A stretch of 35,118 nucleotides of DNA from an uncultured Collinsella sp. (GCA_934654625.1 CAKUGM010000015.1:1-35118); one strand, 5' to 3'; positions 7,624-16,208 are shown, counted from the first letter of the stretch. A program made the numbers and translations. Notes: generated by a model from the letters alone, not told the origin.

Positions 7624-8328
7624 ATGTCCGTGTTTGGGTACTGCCGTATTTCTACACCAAGCCAGAATATAGAGCGCCAGGTGCGCAACATTGCCGCCGC
7701 TTACCCCACAGCGCACATCATCCGTGAAATTTACACCGGCACAGCCTGCCAGGGCCGCAAAGAGCTGGACAAACTGCTGCACGCCGTGCAGCCGGGGGAC
7801 ACCATCGTGTTCGACAGTGTTTCCCGCATGAGCCGCAGCGCGGACGAGGGCTGCGCCCTGTACAGGGAGCTGTACAACCGCGGCGTGAACCTGTGTTTTT
7901 TGAAGGAACCACACATCAACACGGATACCTACAGGCAGGCCCTGCAGCGGCAGTCCGGCGCAGCGCCCCAGACCGGCAGCGATGCAACCGACCGTTTTGT
8001 CTGCGGCATCATGGATGCACTGAACCGCTACACTGCCGACCTTGCCGCCGAACAGATCCGCCTTGCCTTTGCCCAGGCGCAGAAAGAGGTGGACGACCTG
8101 CACCAGCGCACCCGCGAGGGGCTGATGACCGCCCGGCTGAACGGCAGGCAGATCGGGCAGCAGCCTGGCCGCAAACTGAACATAAAAAAATCTGCCCCCT
8201 GCAAGGAGCAGATCAAAAAATACAGCCGGGATTTCGGCGGGACCCTCACCGATGCCGAGTGCATCAAACTGATCGGCATTGCCCGCAATACCTATTACAA
8301 ATATAAGCGGGAACTGCGGGATGGGTGA
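7624..8328 (+). CDS. Serine recombinase (resolvase/invertase family)
   Basis: 234 aa from ATG 7624, chosen because AGAGGTGA stands just upstream and the conserved fold starts at residue 2; a longer frame from 7555 would begin inside the promoter. The N-terminal catalytic domain has FGYCRIST with nucleophile Ser10, a GTACQGRKELDKLL segment and DTIVFDSVSRMSRSADEG, as in resolvases. A helical linker and a C-terminal helix-turn-helix (LTDAECIKLIGIARNTYYKYK) follow. It is far smaller than large serine integrases, so multimer resolution or inversion is the expected job, consistent with a plasmid. The stop codon runs into palindrome A. Confidence 0.9.
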   Translation: MSVFGYCRISTPSQNIERQVRNIAAAYPTAHIIREIYTGTACQGRKELDKLLHAVQPGDTIVFDSVSRMSRSADEGCALYRELYNRGVNLCFLKEPHINTDTYRQALQRQSGAAPQTGSDATDRFVCGIMDALNRYTADLAAEQIRLAFAQAQKEVDDLHQRTREGLMTARLNGRQIGQQPGRKLNIKKSAPCKEQIKKYSRDFGGTLTDAECIKLIGIARNTYYKYKRELRDG

Positions 8329-8356
8329 GATATTATGACATCATGTCATAATATCT
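8328..8356. repeat. Palindrome A of the GATATTATG-NCAT family
   Basis: A perfect inverted repeat with 14-bp arms around a single C; the left arm is AGATATTATGACAT. It overlaps the resolvase stop and precedes the truncated ATPase gene's 3' end. The same family recurs at 9093, 10633, 14217 and 14271. Confidence 0.95.
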
Positions 8357-8387
8357 TTTGCAAATCATCGATACAACGCGCAGCAGC

Positions 8388-9062
8388 TTACCCCATCAGC
8401 GCCCTGAAATCCGGGGTGTAGGTCAAATCCTGCGCCAGATCCGGCTCGCGCAGGAACATCATCATATAGATGGGATAATAGGTGATCTTGTCTTTTACGC
8501 TCACATTTCCGCCGTGGAATACAACCGCAGCCGGAATGTGGTAGTCCGGGTTTGCCATCACGCCGGACAGGGCATTGTGCCGCGTGTAGTCCTTGCCGCT
8601 CTTGATCTCAATGGGCAGCACATTGCCCTCGTGCTCAATGACAAAGTCCAGTTTCCCCTGCTTTTTGCTGTTGAAGTAATACAGCGCATACCCATGGGCG
8701 GCCAGCTCCTGGGCAGCAGCGTTTTCAAACACCGCACCAAAGTTGATGTTTTTCTCACCATTCAGCAGCGCCAGCTGGATTCCGTTTGCGTAGGTGGCCG
8801 CCAACAGGCCGACGTCGCAGAGGAACAGCTTGAACAGATTGCTCTGCTGGTTCAACCGCAGCGGCAGCGTCGGTTCTTCCACGTTGTAGGTCGGCATCAC
8901 CACACCCGCATTGGCCAGCCACAGAAAACTGTTGTGGTAACGGCTCAGCTTGAAATCCTGGTGCAGGTCTTTTAAAATAAACCTCTTATTTTTGGCGTTC
9001 AGCTCGCTGGGAATCAAATCAAATATATTGTTGTACATGCGGTTGTCCGCCACACATCCCAC
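8388..9062 (-). pseudogene. Truncated AAA/DUF4143 ATPase, C-terminal part only
   Basis: 224 aa from a GTG at 9062 if translated. It matches the C-terminal half of DUF4143 ATPases and aligns with the intact neighbour (residues about 230-450): IFDLIPSELNAKNKRF, the winged-helix part LSRYHNSFLWLANAGVV, FKLFLCDVGLL and the nuclease-like KLDFVIEHEGNVLPIEIKS. The N-terminal AAA domain with Walker A/B is gone; the frame opens within 31 bp of palindrome B, so the deletion end lies next to that repeat. No promoter is evident. It is probably a remnant, although a free C-terminal domain cannot be excluded. Confidence 0.8.
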
Positions 9063-9092
9063 CTGCTTATGGTTTCCGTTGTAAAAACATAG

Positions 9093-9121
9093 AGATATTA
9101 TGACATGATGTCACAATATCT
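9093..9121. repeat. Palindrome B of the GATATTATG-NCAT family
   Basis: An inverted repeat like palindrome A with one mismatched pair (TCACAATATCT on the right arm). It lies between the truncated and the intact DUF4143 genes. Confidence 0.9.
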
Positions 9122-9148
9122 CCATGGAAATCACTTGTCTGCGTAAAA

Positions 9149-10504
9149 TCAATCGCAATTTTCCTCCTGCGGGCGGAAGTCCTTCATAAACCGTTTGAGC
9201 AGGAAAGCGCAGAAATAGGGGAACGTATAAAAATGTTCTTCATGCCCAATATTGCCGGCAGAAAGCTTGAATCCGTACCGGATATCCTCGTATTTGTCCG
9301 ATGCAATCAATGTGCGCATGGATTTTGCCTGCCCGTTTTTGGCTTTCACTTCCAGCGGAATCAGTGAGGACGACGAGCGGATGAAGAAGTCTTCCTCCAA
9401 TGTAGAATCCGACCGCTTATAATAGTAGAGCTTATACCCCTGTTTTACCAGAGCCTCGCCGACCATGTTTTCATAGAGCGCGCCCTTGTAGACGCCAAGA
9501 TTTTTGTTGGCGCGCAGATCCTCCTGTGATTCTTCATCCAGCATCGAGACGAGCAACCCGGTATCGGCAAAATAGAGTTTGAATATATCCGGGTCATAGT
9601 TCCCGCCCAGGGGCAGTTCCGGAAATTCCAGACAGTAACAGATGTTTACCATCCCGGCATCGGCCAGCCACTCGGCACAGCCACGGTAATCCCGGAATCT
9701 TGCGCCGGTGGCAACCTTGGATATCTGGAACTTTTTGTTTTCCCTAGCCAACTGCGGGGCGATGCGGTTGAATACATTCAGTATGCGCGCCTGGTCAAGC
9801 CCCTGTGCATACTTGCGGATATCTTCCTTATAGTCCGCAATCAGCTGTCTCTGGGTGTCCAGAGAACCTTCAAAGGTGTTTTTTGCGATGTACTCGGTCA
9901 CGACAGCCGGCATGCCGCCGAGAATGCAAAAATCCAAAAACAGCGAATGGTAAACCTGCATCTCCAGTTCGTTGAATGGGCGCAGTTCCCGCATATGCCG
10001 AAGCATATCTTCAATCGTTGTTCCCTCATAGCCCTTTGCCCACAAAAATTCCTCAAAGTCCATCGAGAACATATCGTAATCTTTTTTATAGCCGACACTG
10101 TTGCTTTCGATTTTTTTATAATTCACGCCCAGCATGGAGCCGCTGCAGATCACATCGAACCGACCGTCCTCATAGAAAAACTTGAGGGACGTTGCAATTT
10201 CCGGAAATTCTGTAATTTCATCAAAAAACAGCAGCGTTTTGTGCGGAATAAATTTCCTGGATGGGTCAATCAGCGATATATTTTTGATAACAGAGGCTGC
10301 CTCATAGCCGTCTGCAAGGACGCCTTTATATTTTTCATCCCGGACAAAATTGATCTCCACAACACTTTCATAGGTTTCCGCGGCAAACTTCCGGATGGAC
10401 TCGGTTTTTCCAACCTGACGGCTCCCTTTGATGATAAGCGGTTTTCTGGCCGGGTCTGCCTTCCATTCACGAAGAAACGTGTCTACTTTTCTTTTCAGAT
10501 ACAC
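9149..10504 (-). CDS. AAA ATPase with C-terminal DUF4143
   Basis: 451 aa from GTG 10504. AAA part: Walker A GSRQVGKT (27-34), Walker B LLFFDEITE, sensor VICSGSML. C-terminal DUF4143: winged-helix region, FKLYFADTGLLVSML and a restriction-nuclease-like DFFIRS...LIPLEVKA. The family is common on mobile elements and in gut Clostridia; its biochemical role is not settled. The GTG start is chosen because GGGGG stands 9-10 nt upstream and because the promoter -10 (10542-10547) excludes the upstream ATGs at 10552 and 10582. It is bracketed by palindromes B and C, with a truncated paralogue between A and B. Confidence 0.88.
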   Translation of the reverse strand: MYLKRKVDTFLREWKADPARKPLIIKGSRQVGKTESIRKFAAETYESVVEINFVRDEKYKGVLADGYEAASVIKNISLIDPSRKFIPHKTLLFFDEITEFPEIATSLKFFYEDGRFDVICSGSMLGVNYKKIESNSVGYKKDYDMFSMDFEEFLWAKGYEGTTIEDMLRHMRELRPFNELEMQVYHSLFLDFCILGGMPAVVTEYIAKNTFEGSLDTQRQLIADYKEDIRKYAQGLDQARILNVFNRIAPQLARENKKFQISKVATGARFRDYRGCAEWLADAGMVNICYCLEFPELPLGGNYDPDIFKLYFADTGLLVSMLDEESQEDLRANKNLGVYKGALYENMVGEALVKQGYKLYYYKRSDSTLEEDFFIRSSSSLIPLEVKAKNGQAKSMRTLIASDKYEDIRYGFKLSAGNIGHEEHFYTFPYFCAFLLKRFMKDFRPQEENCD

Positions 10505-10531
10505 GGTATATTTCCCCCGCTCTTTTTTTTC

Positions 10532-10570
10532 GTATACACTCAGTATACACATTTTCAAAGCGAAATTCAA
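10532..10570 (-). promoter_or_regulatory. Promoter of the DUF4143 ATPase with overlapping direct repeats
   Basis: On the minus strand TTGAAT (10565-10570), 17-bp spacer, TATACT (10542-10547). Two copies of GTATACAC, at 10532-10539 and 10543-10550, one helical turn apart, cover the -10 and look like a repressor site. Confidence 0.7.
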
Positions 10571-10632
10571 TATAATTTGCACAAATCATGAGTCACTTTC
10601 CCGGTATTTCTCACATTTTTCATGTGAAAAAG

Positions 10633-10665
10633 GGAGATATTATGTCATCATGACATAATATCTCC
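10633..10665. repeat. Palindrome C of the GATATTATG-NCAT family
   Basis: A perfect inverted repeat with 16-bp arms around a single C. The inner five bases are GTCAT instead of the GACAT of palindromes A and B, changed symmetrically on both arms. It lies between the 3' end of the primase-helicase gene and the DUF4143 promoter. Confidence 0.95.
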
Positions 10666-10672
10666 CCGGTTT

Positions 10673-12439
10673 TTATCGTATGATGTTTCTGCCGGTGCGC
10701 GGGGCTGCTTTGGCAGCGCCGTCCCGGAACAGTTCTTTCTCCGGCTCGTAGTCCAGCGGGATGCTCTCCCCCGTCGCGCCGAAGCGGTTTTTTAAGATAG
10801 TCAGCACCAAATGACGCGGGCCGGTTTTGATTTCCTTGTCTGCGTCTGTGCGGTATTTGAGTACCAACAGCAAGTCCGCGCTGTACTCCACGCTGCCGGA
10901 TTCCTTAAAGGCTGAAAGCCCCGGCTCGGCACTGCCGGGGCGGTAGGCCTCGCGGTTCAGGCTGGATGCTGCAATAACCGGCATATCGTACCGCCGCGCC
11001 AGCTGCTTGAGCATGGCGACGGCGGCGTCGGCGGTCTGCTTCTCGGTCATGCCCGCGCGCGCCGGGGCGACAAGCTGCAGATAATCCAGAAACAGCACCG
11101 GGCTTTCGTGCTGCTCGCAGAATGCCGACACTTTTTCATCCAAAAAAGCCGGGGTAAGCGGAGCGTCCGGCTCCCACAACTCCACCCTGCCGCCGGTCTT
11201 TTGCCTGTACGCGGAAATCAGGCCGCGCACTTTTTCTTCCGGCAGCCTGCCGTCCAGCAGCGGCCGCGCACGCTCCCTTGTGCCGCGCACAGCGCTTTTG
11301 GCGATCAGCTCCATGCGGGACATCTCAATTGTAATAAACAGCACATTTCTCCCCGCTGCGGCCAGCGTATCGGCCATTTGCAGCATCAGGGACGTTTTGC
11401 CCATGCTGGAAACCGCGCCCAGCACGGTCAAACCGGCGTGCAGGCCGCCGTCCAGCGCCTTGTCCAATCCGGCGATACCTGTAGACATCACCGCAGCGCC
11501 CCCACGGCGGCCCAGATAGGCGAGGAACTCATCCTCCAAGGTCGGTTGCTGCTGTACCTCCTGCGCCGTTGCAGCGGCCTCACAGGCGGCTTGCAGCGCA
11601 TCCCTGTCTTGCACTAATGCTTCATTCACATCCTTGCAGTCCCCCGGCAAAGCCAGCACGGCGCACGCAATCCCGCGCGCCGTCAACTGCTCCTTCAGGT
11701 TCTCATTCATCCCCTGCCCTGCCGCGTCAGCATCCCCAGCTAAAACGATCTTTTCCGGCTTCGCTTCGCACGCGTCCACGGCAGAAATCAAACGCCCGGT
11801 ATTGGCCGCCCCGCAGAGCGCCGCGGCCGGGTACCCCAATTCCTCCAGGGAGAGCGCATCAAAGATACCTTCGGTCACAAAAAGTGCCTTGCCCGCCACT
11901 TTTTCTATCGCCGCGCCGTTCCAAAGCTGCATGGCTCCCCGGCTGTTTTTGTAGCGCGGTTCCACAGCCGGGTCAATGGCTCTGCGGCAAACACTGCGGC
12001 AGACACCATCCACAAAAACCGGTAGCACCGCATAGCCATTCTCGACCACCAACCCAAACCGTCGCACAAGCTCATCTGATAACCCCCGCCCGGTAAAGTA
12101 GGGATCGGGTCTCCCCTCCCCTGCCTTATAAGGAAAAACCTGCACCGGCTTTGCCGTGACCCGGATGATTCTGCCCCCGCCGTAGCGCCGGTTGACGGCT
12201 TTCATTTTAGAAGGAAAATCCGTCAGATTTTCTTCCTGTCCCACTAAGTCAAAAACATCGTAGGTCGCGCCGCAGGCAAAGCAATGGACGGTCTGATTTT
12301 TTTCATTGTACCCCATAGAAGGGTGTGCGTCCTGGTGCGCCGGGTTCAGGCAGGCGAACGGCTTATGCAGGGGCAGCCCGTGCTCCCGCAGCCATTGAGG
12401 CAGGCAGCTTTTTAAGGTTTTGGCATCCGTTTTTCTCAT
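10673..12439 (-). CDS. Primase-helicase (CHC2 zinc finger, TOPRIM, DnaB-like RecA domain)
   Basis: 588 aa from ATG 12439. Zinc-binding region with C30/H35 and C53-x2-C56 (PFACLNPAHQDAHPSM, HCFACG), TOPRIM core with TEGIFDALSLEELG and GDADAAGQ, then a replicative-helicase domain with Walker A GAVSSMGKTS and Walker B VLFLDYLQL. It should prime and unwind DNA at the plasmid or phage-like fork. AGAGGAG lies 10 nt before ATG 12439; an in-frame upstream ATG at 12604 would add 55 residues encoded by the 9-bp repeats and an iteron end, so it is rejected. The iteron array lies 158 bp upstream, placing initiator, origin and primase-helicase in one replication module. Confidence 0.92.
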   Translation of the reverse strand: MRKTDAKTLKSCLPQWLREHGLPLHKPFACLNPAHQDAHPSMGYNEKNQTVHCFACGATYDVFDLVGQEENLTDFPSKMKAVNRRYGGGRIIRVTAKPVQVFPYKAGEGRPDPYFTGRGLSDELVRRFGLVVENGYAVLPVFVDGVCRSVCRRAIDPAVEPRYKNSRGAMQLWNGAAIEKVAGKALFVTEGIFDALSLEELGYPAAALCGAANTGRLISAVDACEAKPEKIVLAGDADAAGQGMNENLKEQLTARGIACAVLALPGDCKDVNEALVQDRDALQAACEAAATAQEVQQQPTLEDEFLAYLGRRGGAAVMSTGIAGLDKALDGGLHAGLTVLGAVSSMGKTSLMLQMADTLAAAGRNVLFITIEMSRMELIAKSAVRGTRERARPLLDGRLPEEKVRGLISAYRQKTGGRVELWEPDAPLTPAFLDEKVSAFCEQHESPVLFLDYLQLVAPARAGMTEKQTADAAVAMLKQLARRYDMPVIAASSLNREAYRPGSAEPGLSAFKESGSVEYSADLLLVLKYRTDADKEIKTGPRHLVLTILKNRFGATGESIPLDYEPEKELFRDGAAKAAPRTGRNIIR

Positions 12440-12456
12440 ACGAAAACTTCTCCTCT

Positions 12457-12530
12457 TACAGGGAAAAACTGTATCTTTTCCTCCCTGTAAAAAAGGGAAA
12501 GATATCATACAGTACATACAGTACATACAG
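12457..12530 (-). promoter_or_regulatory. Leader of the primase-helicase gene: inverted repeat plus 9-bp tandem repeats
   Basis: TACAGGGA/TCCCTGTA (12457-12464 and 12482-12489) can form a hairpin in the leader just upstream of the ribosome site. Further upstream CATACAGTA is repeated 2.8 times at 9-bp period (12506-12530). These may be an operator and a translational or transcriptional attenuator; no clear sigma-A promoter was assigned. Confidence 0.5.
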
Positions 12531-12596
12531 CACTTTTGAAAAAGCGAAAATTTACCGCTGAAATGTGAAAAAACAGGGGTTTTGCAGGGTGCTTGG

Positions 12597-12727
12597 GTCA
12601 TCATTTGTGGCTTTGGCAGTCATCAGATGTAGCTTTGGTGGTAATCATTTGTGGCTTTGGTGAAGCAGTTATGGTCATCAAATGTGGCTTTGGTAAACGA
12701 GTGGAAGGTCATCAGTTGTGGATTTAA
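12597..12727. repeat. Iteron array, probable replication origin (oriV)
   Basis: Five direct repeats close to GTCATCATTTGTGGCTTTGG start at 12597, 12619, 12641, 12674 and 12708; the last is the most degenerate. Start-to-start distances are 22, 22, 33 and 34 bp, close to whole helical turns, as for initiator-binding iterons. They sit directly 3' of the probable rep gene and 5' of the primase-helicase gene. AT-rich DNA with the 9-bp repeats lies beside them. Confidence 0.85.
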
Positions 12728-12735
12728 AATCACGC

Positions 12736-14196
12736 TCACTTGATCAAGTTCCGCTTGCGCTCCTTTGGCTTGAAGCGGCCCTTGTTGGTCTCATCCGGTA
12801 AGGTCAGCGCGGGCGTTGGTGCGGGCCTGCGGGTGGTGCGGTCCAGCACGATCTCTACCCCGTCCACAACGCGCCCGGTGCGGGTGAAGCTGTACCCGCT
12901 GATGTAGTTCTGCTGGGTCAGATACTCGAGATAGATCTCGGTGTAGTTGCGCAGGCGCTGGCGGCGCTGCTTGATGGGCGACGGCTCGCCGAGCTCCTCG
13001 TAGATGGATGTGAACAAAATCTTTCGGCTTTGCAGACGGTTGTTTGGGTTCTTCATGCCCTCAATGCGGGTCAGCAGGTAGTTCTTCAGCACGATGATGG
13101 CGGGGGTGTTGTTCAGGCTTGCCCCGGCCAGCGGAGAGTCCTCTGCAAAATGCACGTTCAAAAGGTCCATATCCACAAGAGAGATCTGCCGCTTGCTGGA
13201 CGCATACTGGAACAGCGGCGGCGTGTCGATGAGGAAGTACGCCTCGACCTCCCGCCCGTTGAGCACGGCGTTCATCCGGTTCATCGGCAAGAGATACTGC
13301 GAGAGTGTCAGGCTCTGCAGGTTCTGCCCCTCCTTGATAAAGTGGGCGGCGGCCTCCTTTGTGCAGTCCAGCGTGATGGTGGCGTGCCGCATAAATTCCA
13401 GCCGTTCACGGATGGTCTGGACGGCCTCCTCCCGCATACTGGGGTTTTCACTGCCGATCATGGCGCGGTACAGCATCGGGATGGTGAAATAAATCGTTCC
13501 CGCGATCAGCAGCGAGGAAACGCCGTTTAAGATGGCTTTATCAAAGTTCGTCAGGCTGCCGCCGCCGTCCAACGCGATGGTTTTCGGAAAATCCATCGTC
13601 ACGATGGTGGACACGTTTTTCCCGGCGCTTTTGCCGACAAAGACCTCGTTTTCTTCCTCCGGCAGCAGCCTGGGCAGGTTGCGGAAGATGGAATCCGTCT
13701 GCATACTGTATTTTTCCAGGGGGCCCTGGTTCGCACTGGAAAGCAGCATCCGCTCGGAAAGTGGTTCGTTTTTCAGGTCGGACACATCGCCCGCATACAT
13801 GGAGTTTACCGCGCAGGTGATGTAACAGGCCATGCCGGCCGGCATACCGTCCAGCATATTTTTGAAAGATGCCCTTGCCAGTGACCGGACCTCTGTCTCC
13901 GGCATGGTCAGACTGCCGCCGACCGGGTGGGAAATGATCTCCAATTGCAGCGCGGCCTGCTTGGCCTGTAAAAGCTGCTCCTGAAAGGCTTCCTCCCGGC
14001 GCTCGCTGACGTAGGGGGCAAACGTTCCGAGCAGACCGCGGTAAATCTGCTGGTCGGTCAGAATATCGCCGTATTTATCCTGCAATTCCTGAAAGGTGAT
14101 AAACGGCTCCTTCTGAAAGATGGGCACCAGCAGGGCGGCGTCCTCGGTATAAAGCTTTGCCCTGGGCGTGGGCAGAACTTGCGTTTTTTTGGGCAC
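12736..14196 (-). CDS. Probable plasmid replication initiator
   Basis: 486 aa from GTG 14196, with AAGGAGG 6 nt upstream. I do not recognise a named Rep family with certainty. The segment TNFDKAILNGVSSLLIAGTIYFTIPMLYRAMIG (about 218-250) resembles the first winged-helix of Firmicutes plasmid initiators, and a second helical/basic region follows at about 385-450 (RLQSRKILFTSIYEEL, QRRQRLRNYTEIYLEYL). The C-terminus is basic (KGRFKPKERKRNLIK). Position supports the call: iterons directly downstream, primase-helicase beyond, parB-parA upstream and two long palindromes in its promoter region. Other DNA-binding roles cannot be excluded. Confidence 0.7.
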   Translation of the reverse strand: MPKKTQVLPTPRAKLYTEDAALLVPIFQKEPFITFQELQDKYGDILTDQQIYRGLLGTFAPYVSERREEAFQEQLLQAKQAALQLEIISHPVGGSLTMPETEVRSLARASFKNMLDGMPAGMACYITCAVNSMYAGDVSDLKNEPLSERMLLSSANQGPLEKYSMQTDSIFRNLPRLLPEEENEVFVGKSAGKNVSTIVTMDFPKTIALDGGGSLTNFDKAILNGVSSLLIAGTIYFTIPMLYRAMIGSENPSMREEAVQTIRERLEFMRHATITLDCTKEAAAHFIKEGQNLQSLTLSQYLLPMNRMNAVLNGREVEAYFLIDTPPLFQYASSKRQISLVDMDLLNVHFAEDSPLAGASLNNTPAIIVLKNYLLTRIEGMKNPNNRLQSRKILFTSIYEELGEPSPIKQRRQRLRNYTEIYLEYLTQQNYISGYSFTRTGRVVDGVEIVLDRTTRRPAPTPALTLPDETNKGRFKPKERKRNLIK

Positions 14197-14216
14197 AGTC
14201 AGCCTCCTTGCAAAAA

Positions 14217-14243
14217 GATATTATGTCATGGTGACATAATATC
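14217..14243. repeat. Palindrome D of the GATATTATG-NCA family
   Basis: Two 12-bp arms (GATATTATGTCA and its complement) around TGG, 20 bp upstream of the probable rep start and 27 bp from palindrome E. Confidence 0.95.
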
Positions 14244-14270
14244 CTATTTGTATCGACTCTATATTTACAG

Positions 14271-14297
14271 GATATTATGTCATGATGACATAATATC
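14271..14297. repeat. Palindrome E of the GATATTATG-NCAT family
   Basis: A perfect inverted repeat with 13-bp arms around a single G. Together with palindrome D it fills most of the gap between parB and the probable rep gene, so it may serve as centromere and as operator of rep. Confidence 0.95.
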
Positions 14298-14332
14298 TCG
14301 CCCGGAAAGGCGGTTATTTGCGGGAAAGCTGC

Positions 14333-14352
14333 GGGCCGGGCGTGCCCGGCCC
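14333..14352 (-). terminator. GC-rich hairpin after parB
   Basis: GGGCCGGGC and GCCCGGCCC, 9-bp perfect arms with a 2-nt loop, 8 bp beyond the parB stop. The T-run is poor, so it may be a weak terminator or an mRNA-stabilising hairpin. Confidence 0.45.
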
Positions 14353-14360
14353 CGACAGGC

Positions 14361-15218
14361 TCAGCGGTGGGTGTGCAGCCATTCCTCGGCCATGCGGCGG
14401 AAATCCTCCTCCAGCGCGGCGGGCACGGTGACGGAGACCCGCACGGTCTGTGGCTCGGCCTGCAGGGCGGCATCCAGTTGCTCCGGGGTCATGGCGGCGG
14501 TCAGCCTTGCCATTTTGGGGCCTGCCAGCTCGTCGGCATGGCGGGCGGCCAGATACTTCTGGCTCTCGGCAGGAAAGTCCACGAGCCGCAGCGCCGTTGT
14601 CAGCGGCAGCTTGCCACCGTCCAGCAGCTTGAGCAGGCTGCCGTCCAAGTTGCTCAGCCGAACATATCGTGCAATCTGACTGCTGGATAGATTATACTCT
14701 TCTCCAATCTGCTCATACCGTGATTTCCGTGTACCGTTCCTGCTGCGCTTTTTGCGCCCGGCCAGCGCGTACTTCTGGGAGATGCTCCGCGCCTTCTCCG
14801 ACGGCGTCAGCACGCGCTGCACATAGTTGGAATCGACGACGATTTCGTGCGCCTCGTCGGCGGTGATGTCCGTCAGCACGGTGGCGGGGATGCGGCGGTA
14901 TTTGTCCTCTCCGGTCTTTTCCAGCAGGGCCGTGTAAGCCCGCACGCGGTTGTGGCCGGAGAGGATCGTCAGTGTTCCGTCCGGTTGATTCCACACCACA
15001 ATGGGGTGCAGCAGGTCGTTATTTTTGATGCTTTCAATCAGCTCCAGCAGCTTGTCATCGGGCAGCGGCGCGTAAAAGTTCCACGCAGCCGGGGCGGGGG
15101 AGAGCTTGTCCAGCGGCACTTCCTCCAGCCGCCGTGTGCCGGGCAGCTCGGCCATCAGAGAGGGGAGAGACACCGCACCGGCGGCTGGGGAGACGACAGT
15201 CCGTTTTTTCAAAGCCAT
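14361..15218 (-). CDS. parB: ParB-family partition protein
   Basis: 285 aa. The N-terminal ParB/sulfiredoxin-like domain carries the CTP-binding motif GHNR (88-91, in LTILSGHNRVRAY) and EIVVDSNYVQRVLTPSEKA; a helix-turn-helix follows (RYEQIGEEYNLSSSQIARYVRLS, about 165-190), then a C-terminal dimerisation tail. It should bind centromere sites and act with ParA in segregating the replicon. It begins 18 bp after parA ends. The palindromes at 14217 and 14271, just downstream, are the natural candidates for its binding sites, although no sequence evidence proves this. Confidence 0.93.
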   Translation of the reverse strand: MALKKRTVVSPAAGAVSLPSLMAELPGTRRLEEVPLDKLSPAPAAWNFYAPLPDDKLLELIESIKNNDLLHPIVVWNQPDGTLTILSGHNRVRAYTALLEKTGEDKYRRIPATVLTDITADEAHEIVVDSNYVQRVLTPSEKARSISQKYALAGRKKRSRNGTRKSRYEQIGEEYNLSSSQIARYVRLSNLDGSLLKLLDGGKLPLTTALRLVDFPAESQKYLAARHADELAGPKMARLTAAMTPEQLDAALQAEPQTVRVSVTVPAALEEDFRRMAEEWLHTHR

Positions 15219-15236
15219 GGTATATTACCGCCTTTC

Positions 15237-16208
15237 TCAGACACAGCGCTTAATGATCTCTTTGGTCAGCGCGCGGTACTCTTTCGAGATGCGGGCGCTG
15301 CCGGCATAGTCCAGCACGGGGCGGTTCTCCCACTGGGCGTTTTGCAGGCGGCTGTCCACCCGGATGATCTGCTCAAACAGCAGGGCGCTGTAGCTCTCCC
15401 GCAGCTGGTCCATGGCCGCCTCGGTGATCAGGCGGTTGCGGGCATCGTAGCGGTTGATGATGATGCCGCCCACCTGCAAGGTCGGGTTGTACGGTTTGAT
15501 GCCCTCGACAAACTGCAGCACCACGGCCAGACCGTCCAGGTCGAAGCTGGCGGGCTGGGCGGGGATGAGCACATAATTTGACGCATTGACGATATTAAAG
15601 TTCAGAAGAGAGAGATTCGGGTTCGTATCTAGGAGGATATAGTCGTAATAACCGCGCTCAACGACAGGGCGGAGAATACTTCTTACAATGTTTTCTCTGG
15701 AAATTTTGGTAAATAACGCCATATCCAGAGTGCCCATCGATACGTCCGCCACGATGATGTCAATGTTCTCAAATTTGGTGGGCTGTATGTAGCCGTTCAA
15801 GTCCTGCTCGGCCAGCACCGCCGTGCCGAAGTTCTTCTCGCTGCGGGGCATGTCGAAGCTGCTGGACAGGTTGCGCTGACCGTCGCCGTCCACAACGAGA
15901 ATTCGTAGCCCTAGCTCGGCCATCGCTGTGGCAACACCGCAGCACAGGCTGGTTTTGCCGCAGCCGCCCTTGTTGTTGAGCATGCAGAGCACCTTGGTGT
16001 CGTGATAGTCAGGGTGGTAGATCTCGTTGATATCCAGCTCCAAGTAGGCACAGAGCTTCTCAATGTTTTCGAGGTCGGTTGCGCTGCGGCCTGTTTCAAT
16101 CTGCTTGATGGTGGAAAGGCTCACCCCAGTGGCCGTGGCAAGCTCTTTTTGGGTGACGTCCTGTTCCAGGCGGGTCATTTTGATCCTTGCATAATCGAGC
16201 TTTATCAT
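15237..16208 (-). CDS. parA: ParA-family partition ATPase with N-terminal helix-turn-helix
   Basis: 323 aa. Residues 1-60 are an Xre/Cro-type helix-turn-helix (QKELATATGVSLSTIKQIETGRSATDLENIEKL). The ATPase follows with deviant Walker A KGGCGKTS (80-87), IIVADVS and YDYILLDTNPNLSLL. Type Ia ParA proteins use such an N-terminal domain to repress their own operon; the tandem 14-bp repeat in its promoter fits this. ParA moves ParB-bound plasmid over the nucleoid. It is first in an operon with parB. Confidence 0.95.
   Translation of the reverse strand: MIKLDYARIKMTRLEQDVTQKELATATGVSLSTIKQIETGRSATDLENIEKLCAYLELDINEIYHPDYHDTKVLCMLNNKGGCGKTSLCCGVATAMAELGLRILVVDGDGQRNLSSSFDMPRSEKNFGTAVLAEQDLNGYIQPTKFENIDIIVADVSMGTLDMALFTKISRENIVRSILRPVVERGYYDYILLDTNPNLSLLNFNIVNASNYVLIPAQPASFDLDGLAVVLQFVEGIKPYNPTLQVGGIIINRYDARNRLITEAAMDQLRESYSALLFEQIIRVDSRLQNAQWENRPVLDYAGSARISKEYRALTKEIIKRCV

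Noticed and set aside
12440..12604. Longer primase-helicase start at ATG 12604
   Set aside because: The extra 55 residues are encoded by regulatory repeats and lack a ribosome site, while ATG 12439 has AGAGGAG.
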